NCBI GenBank assembly: GCA_965277625.1 | Contig: OZ255827.1 | Coordinates: 248,001 to 312,000, forward strand | Direction: 5' to 3' | Source of the DNA: G965195345 sp965277625 | GTDB taxonomy: Bacteria; Pseudomonadota; Gammaproteobacteria; CAKMZV01 | DNA: 64,000 nucleotides | Shown: piece after piece, positions 8,538 to 17,911 of the stretch | Layout: the number at the start of each line of letters is the position of its first letter | Numbering within the stretch: position 1 is the first letter of the stretch | Notes under the pieces: generated by a model | The model's input: the letters and a program-made list of their open reading frames with translations, nothing else | Database searches by the model: none | Told to the model about the DNA's origin: nothing | Program-made: the position numbers and the translations under genes

Positions 8538-10214
8538 TCATTCTTTAAGCGCTCGGCGTAACACCTTACCCACATTGGTTTTAGGCAGTTCTTTGATGAA
8601 TTCAATGTGTTTGGGTATTTTATAGCGCAGCAGTTTGTCATCGCAATAATCTAAAATGTCTTGTTCGGTTAAAGTGGCGCCTTTGGCGATCACGACAAAG
8701 GCTTTGACCACTTCGCCACTCTTTTCATCTTTGACCCCAACACAACCGCATTCAGCGACTTGTTCCATGCTGTTGATGACCTGCTCAACTTCAGTGGGAT
8801 AGACGTTAAAACCTGAAACAATCACCATGTCTGTGGCGCGCTCTAATAAGTAGATGAACCCTTTTTCATCCATTCGGCCAATGTCGCCTGTTTTAAACCA
8901 GCCCGTCTTTGTTAAAGCCTGCTTTGTGGCCTCGTCATTGTTCCAATAACCGCGCATAACTTGTGGTCCTGCAATGGCCAACTGCCCTTCTTCGCCAAGC
9001 GGGACGGGTTGATCATTGTCATCGACAATGTAAACGGTGGTGCTCGGTATAGGCAGGCCAATGCTGCCGTTATAATCAGTGACTGTGTGCGGGTTGATGG
9101 TTGCCGCTGGCGAAGTTTCAGTGAGTCCATAAGCCTCTAAAATGAAGCAACCGGTTATTTGTTTCCACAACTGCGCGGTGAACTTTTGTACAGCCATTCC
9201 GCCTCCCAAGCTGAGCTTCAAATGTGAAAAATCAACTTTTTGAATGTCTGGATGGTTCGCCAATGCGTGGAATAAAGTATTAACACCGGTAATGGCGTGG
9301 GGTGGGTTTTCGATCAGCGTTTTAATGAAGGTTGGCAAGTCTCTGGGGTTGGTGATCAGAATATTTTCTTTGCCTAAGCCAAACATGACATAGAAATTGG
9401 CTGTGAGTGAGAAGATATGATACAGCGGCAACGCCGTAATGACATTTTTAGTCTCGTCTGTACGGAGCTCTTTAGGTAAATAGCTCGTTGCTTGTTGCAC
9501 ATTGGCCACTAAATTTTTGTGCGTCAGTATCACGCCCTTTGAACGCCCAGTGGTGCCGCCGGTATATTGCAAAAAGGCGATGTCGTCGGCATTGAGGTTG
9601 GTTTTTTTGACCTTGCCTGAACCATCTTGTGCCAGAAGGGTACTCAAAGGCGTATGTTCGACTTTTGTTAAATGGTAGGGCTTGATCAATCGTTTGACGT
9701 ATTTCAACACAAATTGAACAACCACGCGTTTGAAGGTCGGAAAAACATCGGCAATAGATAGGGGGATGACGTGTTGCAGCGCATGAATATTTTCTAATTC
9801 ATCGATGGTATGCGCTGCACCATCCCACACGAATAAGGCGCTAGCCCCGCTGTCTTCAAGAATGTGTTCCAGCTCTCGGGGCGTGAGTAGTGGGTTGATA
9901 TTGACCACAATCATGCCCGCTTGGTGAATGGCTTGGATCAAAATGGGGTATTGCAAGCAGTTGGGTGACATGATGGCAATACGATCTTGTTCCTTAAAAT
10001 GCTGTTGCAACCAGGCTGTGATCGATTGCGCATGCGCTTGAGAAGCTTTGTACGTTAAAGCGACACCCAGATTTTTAAAAGCAATGCGGTTGGCGAATGT
10101 TTGGTTGGATTCGTCGTAAAAAGCGCATAAATGCGGATGGGCATTTTCATCTATTTCACGTGGAACATCCTCAGGATATTGTTGTAACCAAATTTTATCG
10201 TCATAGGAAGACAT
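8538..10214 (-). CDS. fadD: Long-chain acyl-CoA synthetase (AMP-forming)
   Basis: 558 residues, close to E. coli FadD (561). It contains the AMP-binding P-loop YTGGTTGRSKG (about 216-226), the A5 motif YGLTETSPA, the A7/A8 region GWFKTGDIGRMDEKGFIYLLER, and a C-terminal lysine region KTNVGKVLRRALKE that supplies the catalytic Lys for adenylation. It activates free fatty acids to acyl-CoA at the inner face of the membrane for beta-oxidation. It is the last gene of the minus-strand fad cluster, 23 bp after the nitronate monooxygenase gene. GAGGTGTTGCT before the ATG gives a good ribosome site. Confidence 0.9.
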   Translation of the reverse strand: MSSYDDKIWLQQYPEDVPREIDENAHPHLCAFYDESNQTFANRIAFKNLGVALTYKASQAHAQSITAWLQQHFKEQDRIAIMSPNCLQYPILIQAIHQAGMIVVNINPLLTPRELEHILEDSGASALFVWDGAAHTIDELENIHALQHVIPLSIADVFPTFKRVVVQFVLKYVKRLIKPYHLTKVEHTPLSTLLAQDGSGKVKKTNLNADDIAFLQYTGGTTGRSKGVILTHKNLVANVQQATSYLPKELRTDETKNVITALPLYHIFSLTANFYVMFGLGKENILITNPRDLPTFIKTLIENPPHAITGVNTLFHALANHPDIQKVDFSHLKLSLGGGMAVQKFTAQLWKQITGCFILEAYGLTETSPAATINPHTVTDYNGSIGLPIPSTTVYIVDDNDQPVPLGEEGQLAIAGPQVMRGYWNNDEATKQALTKTGWFKTGDIGRMDEKGFIYLLERATDMVIVSGFNVYPTEVEQVINSMEQVAECGCVGVKDEKSGEVVKAFVVIAKGATLTEQDILDYCDDKLLRYKIPKHIEFIKELPKTNVGKVLRRALKE

Positions 10215-10237
10215 AGCAACACCTCGTGTTTTGTAAA

Positions 10238-11161
10238 TTAAAGTTTGTGGTAGTCTTTATGGATCTGGCGAATGAGTTCTGCCACAGTTGGGCAATCGTT
10301 GATTTGCCCGACCCCTTGCCCTGCTGAATAAATTTCTTTCCAGCGTTTTGCCAATTTACCCGAGTCTAAAGAACTGAGGTCTAAGGTCTGATTGGAACGG
10401 TCTTCTACGCGATTGTCCATCGCTTGTTCTAATGAAGATTTGAGCCAGTTGGCTGGTACACCAGTGATTTTATTTGAAAGGACAATGTCTGAGCAATTGG
10501 AGTCGATGATCATTTTTTTAAATTCGGGGGCTGCCCAGCTTTCTTCAGTGGCAATAAAGCGCGTACCCATATAGGCTAAATCGGCGCCAAGTGCAATCAC
10601 AGATCGTATCGATGCTGCATTGGTGATACCACCGCCAACGACGATGATGCCATCAAAAAACTGGCGCACCTCATTGACAAACACAAAGGGCGACAAGGTC
10701 CCTGTATGACCGCCCGCGCCTGCGCAAATCAAAATCAAACCATCGACCCCAGCAGCCACGGCTTTTTTGGCGTGCTCAATGCTGATGACATCGCTGAATA
10801 CTTTGCCGCCATAATCGTGAATTTTATGAATGATGTCCTTAGGGCTGCCTAAGGCCGTAATGACTAAGGGAACTTGATGCTTTAAGATGATTTCTAAATC
10901 TTCGAGGTGCCGAGGAAAGGAGCGATGGGTGATGACGTTAATTCCCCAGTGATCTTTTAACGCAGTTTCGGAGAGACTTTGTTTGATGGTGGTGATCCAA
11001 TCATCCAATATTTGTGGTGTTCTGGCATTTTGTGAGGGGAAGGTACCTATGATGCCCGATTGGGCGGCGGCCAACAGCAGAGGTGGCCCAGATATTAAAA
11101 ACATCGGCGCTTGGATGACTGGTAAGCGCAGTGATTGGAGCCGTTTTGTCGCTGTGGTCAT
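10238..11161 (-). CDS. Nitronate monooxygenase / 2-nitropropane dioxygenase family flavoprotein
   Basis: A 307-residue FMN-dependent TIM-barrel protein. It has PVIQAPMFLISGPPLLLAAA at the start, the AGAGGHTGT loop with the family's catalytic histidine (His152), the phosphate-binding VVGGGITNAASIRSVIALGA, and YMGTRFIATEES. By family it oxidises nitronates such as propionate-3-nitronate, and related members are enoyl-ACP reductases. The real substrate is unknown. Its place inside a beta-oxidation operon, between thiolase and acyl-CoA ligase, suggests a lipid-linked role: either clearing a toxic acyl nitronate or reducing an unsaturated acyl-CoA. Those roles are inference. Confidence 0.85.
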   Translation of the reverse strand: MTTATKRLQSLRLPVIQAPMFLISGPPLLLAAAQSGIIGTFPSQNARTPQILDDWITTIKQSLSETALKDHWGINVITHRSFPRHLEDLEIILKHQVPLVITALGSPKDIIHKIHDYGGKVFSDVISIEHAKKAVAAGVDGLILICAGAGGHTGTLSPFVFVNEVRQFFDGIIVVGGGITNAASIRSVIALGADLAYMGTRFIATEESWAAPEFKKMIIDSNCSDIVLSNKITGVPANWLKSSLEQAMDNRVEDRSNQTLDLSSLDSGKLAKRWKEIYSAGQGVGQINDCPTVAELIRQIHKDYHKL

Positions 11162-11179
11162 CTTAGCAATGGCCTAGTT

Positions 11180-12364
11180 TCAGGGCGTCTTAAGGTTTTC
11201 AAAAATGCCTGCTGCACCCATACCTGTGCCAATACACATGGTGATCATGCCATATTTAATAGCGTCCCGTTTAAAAGCAGACATGAGGGTCGCGGTGCGG
11301 ATGGCACCCGTTGCGCCGAGCGGGTGTCCCAGCGCAATGGCGCCACCAAGCGGATTAACCACCTGAGGGTTTAAACCGAGCGTGTTCATGACCGCTAAGG
11401 ATTGCGCAGCAAAGGCTTCGTTGAGTTCTATCCAGCCCAAATCCTCTTGGCTGATTTGAGCGCCTTTAAGCGCATGTGGGATGGCTTCAATGGGGCCAAT
11501 GCCCATGATTTTGGGATCAACGCCAACGACTGAATACTGGACAAATCGGGCAATGGGGTCGAGCTGTAATTGCTTGACGATTTTTTCACTGACGACCAAG
11601 ACGCAGGCTGAACCATCAGACATTTGCGAGCTATTGCCGGCTGTTACGCTGCCAGCGGAAGCAAACACAGGTTTTAAAGCATTGAGTTTGTCGAGTGTGG
11701 TGTCAGCCCGAGGACCCTCGTCAGCACTGATGTGGGTTGTTTGGGGGGTGACGCTGTCGTTATCAAATTGTTGTACTGTGGATTCAATCGCAATGATTTC
11801 CTGGTCAAACAGTCCTTGTTCTTGGGCTTTCAAGGCTTTTTGGTGGCTGTCAAAGGCGAATTGATTTTGTGCGTCTTTGGTGACATGGTACTGTTGTGCC
11901 ACTTTTTCAGCGGTCAGACCCATGCCGTAAGCAATGCCAACGTTTTCATCGCTAAATATTTTTGGATTCAGCGCAGGTTTATTGCCCATCATGGGGACTT
12001 GTGACATGCTTTCCACACCACCTGCAATCACAATGTCGGCTTGATTGGATCGGATCATCATGGCGGCATTGGCCACGGCTTGCACGCCCGAACAACAGAA
12101 GCGATTGATGGTATAAGCAGGGGTGCGCTCGGGCAAGTGCGCCAGTAATGTGGCAATGCGCGCAACATTCAGCCCTTGTGGGCCTTCGGGCATGGCACAG
12201 CCAATAATGACATCATCAATGGCATTTGGGTCAATTGACGGATTACGCTTGATGAGCGCGCTCAGGCAGTGTGCCAACATATCATCTGGACGGACGTGCT
12301 TTAATCCCCCATTCCTCTTACCAACGGGGGTTCTAATGGCATCGATAATATAAGCTTGGATCAT
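11180..12364 (-). CDS. fadA: Acetyl-CoA acyltransferase (thiolase)
   Basis: 394 residues, normal for a thiolase. The nucleophilic cysteine stands in NRFCCSGVQAV (Cys90), the histidine in GHPLGATGA, and the second catalytic cysteine in MCIGTGMGAAG near the C-terminus. NEAFAAQSLAVMN is the usual NEAF segment. It performs the thiolytic last step of beta-oxidation, giving acetyl-CoA. The gene starts 6 bp after the end of the fused dehydrogenase/hydratase gene, so the pair is co-transcribed as in other fadBA-type operons. Note CIGTGMG instead of the commoner CxGGGxG. Confidence 0.92.
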   Translation of the reverse strand: MIQAYIIDAIRTPVGKRNGGLKHVRPDDMLAHCLSALIKRNPSIDPNAIDDVIIGCAMPEGPQGLNVARIATLLAHLPERTPAYTINRFCCSGVQAVANAAMMIRSNQADIVIAGGVESMSQVPMMGNKPALNPKIFSDENVGIAYGMGLTAEKVAQQYHVTKDAQNQFAFDSHQKALKAQEQGLFDQEIIAIESTVQQFDNDSVTPQTTHISADEGPRADTTLDKLNALKPVFASAGSVTAGNSSQMSDGSACVLVVSEKIVKQLQLDPIARFVQYSVVGVDPKIMGIGPIEAIPHALKGAQISQEDLGWIELNEAFAAQSLAVMNTLGLNPQVVNPLGGAIALGHPLGATGAIRTATLMSAFKRDAIKYGMITMCIGTGMGAAGIFENLKTP

Positions 12365-12370
12365 GGGCGT

Positions 12371-14785
12371 TTAATTTCTTAAAGGTTTGCCTTTTTTCAA
12401 CATGTGTTCTATGCGGTCTTGGGTTTTGGTCGTTTCTAATAATGTCATAAAATATTTTCGCTCCAAATTTAGCAGCCATTGCTCACTGACTGGGATGCCA
12501 TCGTCCACTTCACCACTAAAAATTTCAGCAATGTATTGGGCGATTAAGTGATCGTGTTCAGAAATGAAGGCGCCTTCAGCTAGATTGGTCAAATGCCCCA
12601 AAATATTGGCTTTACCCGTTTGTCCAATGGGCATGATGGGTTCAAGTTTGATTGCAGGGTAGGTTGCACTGTCGATGTGGTAAGCGGCTTTTTTCAGGGC
12701 AACAAAAAGCAGCTCTTGTTGATGCGCAATGATGGTGGTTGCTGGGTCGAGGTAGCCCATCTCTATGGCTTCAGCCGCACTGCTTGAAACTTTTGCCATG
12801 GCAATTTGTCCAAAATACTTAGCCGCAAGTGGAAACACATCGCCAGTGATAACGTTTTTATTGGCGCGCCTAATCATCTCCTTAGTGCCACCAAAAGCGG
12901 GCAGGATGCCCACCCCAACTTCAACCAGACCAATGTAGGCATTTTGCGTGGCAACGGTTGCATCGCAATGTAGGATCAATTCGCAACCACCGCCCAATGC
13001 CAGACCATTGACGGCCGCAATGGTGTACAGTGGGCCGTGTCTCAAGCGCAATAGAGTTTGCTGACCGAGGGCAACAACATCAACAATAGAACCCTCGTAT
13101 TCAATGTCAGGCAAATGGCTTGAACTGATTTCAAAAACCTTTTGTTTGGCCGCTGACAGCAGGCCGCCGTCATCATAAAAACGACCCAATTTACAGCCAA
13201 CCAAGACCTCATACAAATTGGCGCCTGCACAAAATGCATTGGGGTGCTTAGACCAAAATATCAAAGCTTTGTAATTTGATTGCTCCAACAAATCTAAACA
13301 CTCATTGATGCCAAGCAAAACCCCATAACCGATGCTCGATAATTTCGTTTTGAAGTGAATGGCTGCAATGCCGTCTTGTAAGACTTGTAAGCACACGTCT
13401 TTGGTTTCAAACAAGACTTCAAAGTCGTGTTGTTGGATCTGGCGTTCATAAACGCCATGCGTTTGCCAGTTAAGAAATTGTTTGGTCTTTGGTGCATATC
13501 CTTGGCCATCTTTATAGAATTGGTCAATCGCATTGACCCATTCAGGCAAAGGCGTAGCAGCGACTGTTTTGCCCGCGGCAATGTCGGCATTGATCAAATC
13601 ACGAATTGTTTCAAAGCCAGCCGCCTGCCACAGTTCAAAAATGCCTTGTTTCCAGCCAAAGCCAGCACACAAAGCTCGATCAACGTCGCTAACTGACTCG
13701 GCAATGTGCATTAAGTGGCACGCTGCATAATGCATTGTGTCGCGGTGGATAGACCACAGCAATTGCATTTGTGGGTCATCGCTGGCAGCCATTGAGGGCA
13801 GGACTTTTGCCAATGATTGTTTTTTTAGTGCGCTTTGAAGGGCTTTATCGATGGTTTTGCTCTGGGCACGGTCGGTTTGTGATTTTGGATCAAAGACGAA
13901 TATCTCTGGCCCTCTTTTTTGATAAATGCCGTGTTTGGTTTTCTGTCCGAGATGGCCATCAGCAATAAGTTTTTCTATCCAGTCTGGTAATCGAATGATG
14001 GGACACCAAGCCTGATCCTCTTCGTGTTCTGCCACATTATCAACAACGTTTTTTAATATATCCAAACCCACAACATCTGCGGTTCTATAAGTGCCACTAC
14101 TGGCTTTGCCCGTCAATTTGCCTGTCAAGGCATCAACGGTATCGGGTGAAATTTCTAATCGGTCGGCGTGGTGAAGCGTTGTGAGCAGCGAAATGACTCC
14201 GATGCGGTTGCCGACGAAACCGGCGGTGTCTTTGGCGTAAACCACCTCTTTGCCTAAACAGGTGGTGATAAAGCCTTCCAAATGTTGTAAGACGTCTGGA
14301 TGTGTTGACTGAGCTGGAATCAACTCCACCAGCGCCATAAATCTGGGGGGATTGAAAAAATGGATGCCACAAAAGACCGGTTGCATCGCTTTGGGTAAGA
14401 CGCTGGCGATTTCATTAATGGATAAGCCTGAGGTATTTGTGGCAATAATGGCTGACTCAGCAATATGTGGTTGTATGGACTCAAAAAGCTGTTTCTTCAG
14501 ATCAATGTTTTCAACAATGGCTTCAATGATTAAATCACAATCGGCCAACTGAGCACTGTCGCTTTCATAGGTTGCCCGCTCAATCTTTTGCATAACTGCT
14601 TTTAATGCTAAGGGCGGCGGCTTGAGTTTTTCAAGCGCGTTCAGGTTGGTTGTTAAGGTTTTGTGGTCCAGTTCAAAGAGCACGACTGGAATATTCATAT
14701 TGGCACAATGCGCGGCGATCTGACTGCCCATGGTGCCGCTGCCGAGTACAGCAACTTTGTTTATTTTAGGGTAAAGCTTAGACAT
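12371..14785 (-). CDS. 3-hydroxyacyl-CoA dehydrogenase / enoyl-CoA hydratase fusion (FadN-type order)
   Basis: An 804-residue fusion. The N-terminal NAD domain has VAVLGSGTMGSQIAAHCAN (residues 12-30) and IFFNPP-like CGIHFFNPPRFM; the dehydrogenase C-domain follows with KDTAGFVGNRIG. The C-terminal third is an enoyl-CoA hydratase: AFCAGANL (about 520), GLALGGGCELILHCD with one catalytic Glu (about 600), and GLVEVGVGILPAFGG with the second. This dehydrogenase-first order is that of Bacillus FadN, whereas E. coli FadB/FadJ have the hydratase first. It carries out hydration and oxidation of enoyl-CoA in the cytoplasm. It heads a four-gene minus-strand operon. Confidence 0.9.
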   Translation of the reverse strand: MSKLYPKINKVAVLGSGTMGSQIAAHCANMNIPVVLFELDHKTLTTNLNALEKLKPPPLALKAVMQKIERATYESDSAQLADCDLIIEAIVENIDLKKQLFESIQPHIAESAIIATNTSGLSINEIASVLPKAMQPVFCGIHFFNPPRFMALVELIPAQSTHPDVLQHLEGFITTCLGKEVVYAKDTAGFVGNRIGVISLLTTLHHADRLEISPDTVDALTGKLTGKASSGTYRTADVVGLDILKNVVDNVAEHEEDQAWCPIIRLPDWIEKLIADGHLGQKTKHGIYQKRGPEIFVFDPKSQTDRAQSKTIDKALQSALKKQSLAKVLPSMAASDDPQMQLLWSIHRDTMHYAACHLMHIAESVSDVDRALCAGFGWKQGIFELWQAAGFETIRDLINADIAAGKTVAATPLPEWVNAIDQFYKDGQGYAPKTKQFLNWQTHGVYERQIQQHDFEVLFETKDVCLQVLQDGIAAIHFKTKLSSIGYGVLLGINECLDLLEQSNYKALIFWSKHPNAFCAGANLYEVLVGCKLGRFYDDGGLLSAAKQKVFEISSSHLPDIEYEGSIVDVVALGQQTLLRLRHGPLYTIAAVNGLALGGGCELILHCDATVATQNAYIGLVEVGVGILPAFGGTKEMIRRANKNVITGDVFPLAAKYFGQIAMAKVSSSAAEAIEMGYLDPATTIIAHQQELLFVALKKAAYHIDSATYPAIKLEPIMPIGQTGKANILGHLTNLAEGAFISEHDHLIAQYIAEIFSGEVDDGIPVSEQWLLNLERKYFMTLLETTKTQDRIEHMLKKGKPLRN

Positions 14786-15107
14786 TTCAAATTTGTATGG
14801 CGAGTGACTATAAACAAGTTATTGGCGTGAATTTTATTAACTGACATTATGTCCATAAAAGCAACTCAACTTGTGCCCTTTTGCTCTGAACATCTCTCAC
14901 ATTGTACTAGACTTAGGGCATCTTAACGAATTAAAAACCATTCACTATGGTGCACTGAATAACAGATTGCCGTACAACCAAATGCGTTTCATTGGTCACC
15001 ATTCAAGCAGCCATGAACAACCGATCAACAACAAAGGACATTTCATTTTTAATGCTGGGATTGAAAAAAAAATCAGTTTATCGAACGATCTATTAGAATT
15101 AGGCGCC
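14786..15107. other. Divergent intergenic region with a short palindrome
   Basis: About 320 bp between the fad operon and a plus-strand membrane protein gene. A perfect 11-bp palindrome, GACAT-T-ATGTC, lies at 14843-14853, about 60 bp upstream of the fad operon's first codon, where an acyl-CoA-responsive repressor could bind. It does not match the FadR consensus as I remember it. An open frame runs through 14871-15107 into the next gene, but its translation has no recognisable sequence. Confidence 0.35.
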
Positions 15108-15494
15108 ATGACGATTGAACAACTGACTTATTTACATTTGCTTACAATTGTACCGTGCTTATTCATCGGTGGCTATTTGTTGCTTCGGCCAAAGGGGACA
15201 CCCGTTCATCGTTCGCTCGGCATAAGCTATATGCTGTTGATGCTGGTGACAGCTTTTATTACATTAGCCATGCCCGCGGAAATTAGTCCGTTTTTATTCA
15301 ATCATTTTGGCCCCATCCATGGCTTTAGTTTTCTGGTTTTATTCAGTGTGCCAAAAGCTTATATTGCCGTAAAAAACAACAACATTCGAGCGCACAAAAT
15401 CAACATGATCGCACTCTATATCGGAGGCATCCTCATTGCGGGGTTATTCACCTTAGCGCCCGGTAGAATGATTCATGGTTGGATCTTCGGATAA
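15108..15494 (+). CDS. Small integral membrane protein, DUF2306-like
   Basis: A 128-residue protein with four likely membrane helices. Visible landmarks are YLHLLTIVPCLFIGGYLLL, a HRSLGISYMLLMLVTAFITL helix, the FGPIHGFSFLVLFSVPKAY segment, and KINMIALYIGGILIAGLFTL ending LAPGRMIH. The pattern of an HxxLG helix, an IH in helix 3 and the AHKxxM-x-x-LYIGGxxIAGxFT helix is that of DUF2306 membrane proteins, whose function is unknown. I start it at 15108, after TTAGGCGCC; the frame is open back to 14871, but those upstream residues look non-coding. It stands alone, divergent from the fad operon. Confidence 0.65.
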   Translation: MTIEQLTYLHLLTIVPCLFIGGYLLLRPKGTPVHRSLGISYMLLMLVTAFITLAMPAEISPFLFNHFGPIHGFSFLVLFSVPKAYIAVKNNNIRAHKINMIALYIGGILIAGLFTLAPGRMIHGWIFG

Positions 15495-15565
15495 TCATTA
15501 GTCTATGCGCTGATTTGATCCAAGTCGAGGGTTCTGTATTTAATCGCTTTAAACTCAAATTTTTA

Positions 15566-15593
15566 TTGCATATCTGCCGTTCTCGCATAAAAT
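15566..15593 (+). promoter_or_regulatory. Sigma-70 type promoter of the FKBP gene
   Basis: TTGCAT (15566-15571) and TAAAAT (15588-15593) are separated by 16 bp. The start codon follows 40 bp later, and AGGAG (15624-15628) precedes it at good spacing. Confidence 0.6.
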
Positions 15594-15633
15594 ACAGTCC
15601 TATCTAAACTCAACAGAACAATCAGGAGAATTC

Positions 15634-16326
15634 ATGAATAAACGACCTCTAATTTCAATTTGCGCGCTTTTTATTTGTTCATTGGCTGTATCTGCAAGCG
15701 CAGCAGAACTTGATCTTACCAATAAAGAACAGAGACAAAGCTATGCCATCGGCATCAATTTTGGTGAAAACCTTAAACGTCAAGGCATTGAAATTGAGCC
15801 AGAGTCATTTCTAGTCGGCGTTAAGGACGTCCTGACTGGGGCTAAAAAGAAACTCACGGAAGCAGAATTGACACAGGTCATCAATGAGCTATCGCAAGAA
15901 TTGAGAGCCAAACAAACCACACAAATCTCTGAACAGGGCGAAGAAAATCAAGCAAAGGGTGAAGCGTATCTGGCTAAAAATAAAACGAAAGAAGGCGTCA
16001 AAGTCACAGCAAGTGGCCTGCAATATAAAGCAATTATTATGGGTGATGGGCCAAAACCCAAATTGACTGACACGGTAAAAGTCCATTACGAAGGCACATT
16101 GATCAATGGTAAAGAAATCGACTCTTCCTACAAACGTCAAAATCCCGCAACATTTCAGCTGACAGGGGTGATCAAAGGTTGGACAGAGGTGCTACAGCTC
16201 ATGCCCGTTGGATCAAAATTTGAAGTAGCCATCCCAGGTGCATTGGCTTATGGTGAAAATGCCCCACCCGCCATTGGACCGAACCAAGTCTTATTGTTTC
16301 AGATTGAGCTACTCAGCATTGAATAG
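15634..16326 (+). CDS. FKBP-type peptidyl-prolyl cis-trans isomerase, periplasmic (FkpA/Mip-like)
   Basis: 230 residues. A Sec signal peptide (about residues 1-24, cut after ASAA) is followed by the helical dimerisation domain (YAIGINFGENLKRQGIEIEPE... to about 115) and an FKBP domain (about 130-230) with VKVHYEGTLINGKEIDSSY, GVIKGWTEVLQLMPVGSKFEVAIPGALAYG and a FQIELLSIE end. This is the Mip/FkpA/FklB plan. It would catalyse proline isomerisation and help folding in the periplasm. No lipobox cysteine is present. It has its own promoter and a double hairpin after the stop, so it is monocistronic. Confidence 0.92.
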   Translation: MNKRPLISICALFICSLAVSASAAELDLTNKEQRQSYAIGINFGENLKRQGIEIEPESFLVGVKDVLTGAKKKLTEAELTQVINELSQELRAKQTTQISEQGEENQAKGEAYLAKNKTKEGVKVTASGLQYKAIIMGDGPKPKLTDTVKVHYEGTLINGKEIDSSYKRQNPATFQLTGVIKGWTEVLQLMPVGSKFEVAIPGALAYGENAPPAIGPNQVLLFQIELLSIE

Positions 16327-16330
16327 GTCG

Positions 16331-16384
16331 CGCACAAATCGTGCGTTGTGACGTGCTCGCGGCACAGATTGTTTGAGCGAGCAC
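16331..16384 (+). terminator. Two successive hairpins after the FKBP gene
   Basis: The first is CGCAC (16331-16335) with GTGCG (16341-16345). The second is GTGCTCGC (16353-16360) with its perfect complement GCGAGCAC (16377-16384) around 16 nt. Neither has a T-run. They probably end or protect the FKBP transcript. Confidence 0.5.
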
Positions 16385-16444
16385 TAAGAGCGCAGCCTCA
16401 TAACCGACAATCCTACAGGCGCTAACATTTTAAAACCACTACCT

Positions 16445-17308
16445 TTGCTCGCGTTTATCTTTTTAAGCGTGGTTTGGGGCAGCAATTTCATTTATATGAA
16501 ATGGTCGTCCGAATGGGTAACACCTTTGCAGGTCGTTTTTTTGAGAGTGCTGTTCGGCTTTATACCCATTGTCATTTACGCCTTGTATCGCAAAGCCCTG
16601 CGCTTTGAGCATTTGGCTCACACACATCATTTTTTTGTGATGTCATTGCTGGCAACGGTTATCTATTACTATGGTTTTGTAAAGGGTTCATCCCTGCTGT
16701 ATTCGGGTATTGCCGGTGCGATTAGTGGCACCATCCCGTTGTTTTCGTTTATTATGGCTCTGATTTTTCTACGCGAAGAAAAGCCCAATTTTTGGCGTTT
16801 ATCGGGCATTATTGTGGGATTAGTGGGGGTGATTTTATTGGTCAATCCATTCAAGGCCAACACAGACTCAGCGAATATTGAAGGGGTGCTGTACATGGTT
16901 ATGGGGGCGGGCAGTGTGGGGGCTTCATTCATCTATGCTAAAAAGTACATCGTACCACTCCACATACCACCCATTGCACTGGTCAGTTATCAGCTGGCCT
17001 TTGCTCTGATTGGCTTGGCTTTATTTACCAACTTTGATCATATTGAAAATATTTTTATCGATACTCACACGGCTTGGGGGATGGTTATTGGTCTGGGCAT
17101 TCTGGGTACAGGGGTTGCTTACTTACTTTATTATTATTTAATCGATCAATTGGGCGCGGTCATTGCTTCATCTTCGACTTATACACCACCAGTGGTCGCC
17201 TTAATCATTGGTGGGCTTTTTGTGGGAGAAGACATCAAGTTTTTAGATGTTTTTGCCAGTGGCCTAATCCTTTCAGGCGTGGTCCTGTTGAATCGTCAAA
17301 AGCAGTGA
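16445..17308 (+). CDS. EamA/DMT-superfamily transporter
   Basis: A 287-residue protein with about ten hydrophobic helices, made of two EamA repeats. The first helix LAFIFLSVVWGSNFIYMKW is the classical 'WGSNF/WGxxF' start; IAGAISGTIPLFSFIMALIFLREE and the second-half SSTYTPPVVALIIGGLFVGE are the paired repeat motifs. It should export a small metabolite or amino acid, unknown here. The start is unclear: there is no ATG. A TTG at 16445 is used here; an ATT at 16427 would add LKPLPL after the first residue, with AGG eight nt upstream, and give a more natural N-terminus. Three exporter genes follow each other closely. Confidence 0.8.
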   Translation: MLAFIFLSVVWGSNFIYMKWSSEWVTPLQVVFLRVLFGFIPIVIYALYRKALRFEHLAHTHHFFVMSLLATVIYYYGFVKGSSLLYSGIAGAISGTIPLFSFIMALIFLREEKPNFWRLSGIIVGLVGVILLVNPFKANTDSANIEGVLYMVMGAGSVGASFIYAKKYIVPLHIPPIALVSYQLAFALIGLALFTNFDHIENIFIDTHTAWGMVIGLGILGTGVAYLLYYYLIDQLGAVIASSSTYTPPVVALIIGGLFVGEDIKFLDVFASGLILSGVVLLNRQKQ

Positions 17309-17318
17309 GTCAGCGAAC

Positions 17319-17906
17319 ATGACCGAATCGATTATTGCAACGTTTTTATTTTGGTCAGCATTTGTCTTCAGTGCAGGCGCTTTTTGGACAACTGTTATGG
17401 AGGTTGCCAATCATACCGATTTTAAAACTCTCTATAAAAACTACTGTTTGTATCTGATTTTTGGCTGGCTGCCGATCATTGTGGTCATTGGTTTGGTGGT
17501 GGGTGTGATTGGGGGATTTGACCCCAACATTGTTAAAGCGCTCTATTTCATTGGAGCTTTTGTTATTCTCTACTTGGCTTGGAAGATTGTACGCACTCGG
17601 CAAGGCAGTCATAAGAAATTGGATTTTAATTGGAAAGCCATGTCCTTGCTTTCATGGACCAACCCCAAGGTTTGGATCAGCATTCCGCCTGGATTTTTAG
17701 CCGCAAACTTCTCCGATCAATTATGGCTAAACATTGCATTGTTTTATGTGGTGGGCATTCCTTTGTTTTTGCTCGGCATTTATATGTGGGGGATGATCGG
17801 TCGTCAAGGCGCCAAAATAGCCAAGGATAAGTTGAGTTATTTTAACGCTGGGTTATTGGCGCTTTTTGCCTCTTATCTTCTCTATCAGGGCGTTCAGTTG
17901 TTATAA
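17319..17906 (+). CDS. LysE-like membrane transporter
   Basis: 195 residues with about six membrane helices. KALYFIGAFVILYLAWKIVRT followed by WKAMSLLSWTNPKVWISIPPGF is the LysE/RhtB family pattern, in which a helix-3 'YLxWxG/KxxR' precedes the cytosolic loop and 'NPKxW'. The N-terminal 'GPA' motif usual in LysE is not evident, so this is a divergent member. By family it would export an amino acid or related compound. It starts 10 bp after the EamA gene and ends 5 bp before the next exporter, so the three genes form a transcription unit. Confidence 0.65.
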   Translation: MTESIIATFLFWSAFVFSAGAFWTTVMEVANHTDFKTLYKNYCLYLIFGWLPIIVVIGLVVGVIGGFDPNIVKALYFIGAFVILYLAWKIVRTRQGSHKKLDFNWKAMSLLSWTNPKVWISIPPGFLAANFSDQLWLNIALFYVVGIPLFLLGIYMWGMIGRQGAKIAKDKLSYFNAGLLALFASYLLYQGVQLL

Positions 17907-17911
17907 CAAAC

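Noticed and set aside
14871..15107. Upstream extension of the DUF2306-like gene by 79 codons.
   Set aside because: The added residues are not hydrophobic and not like the family, and the ATG at 15108 has its own AGG; the extension is probably an open frame by chance.
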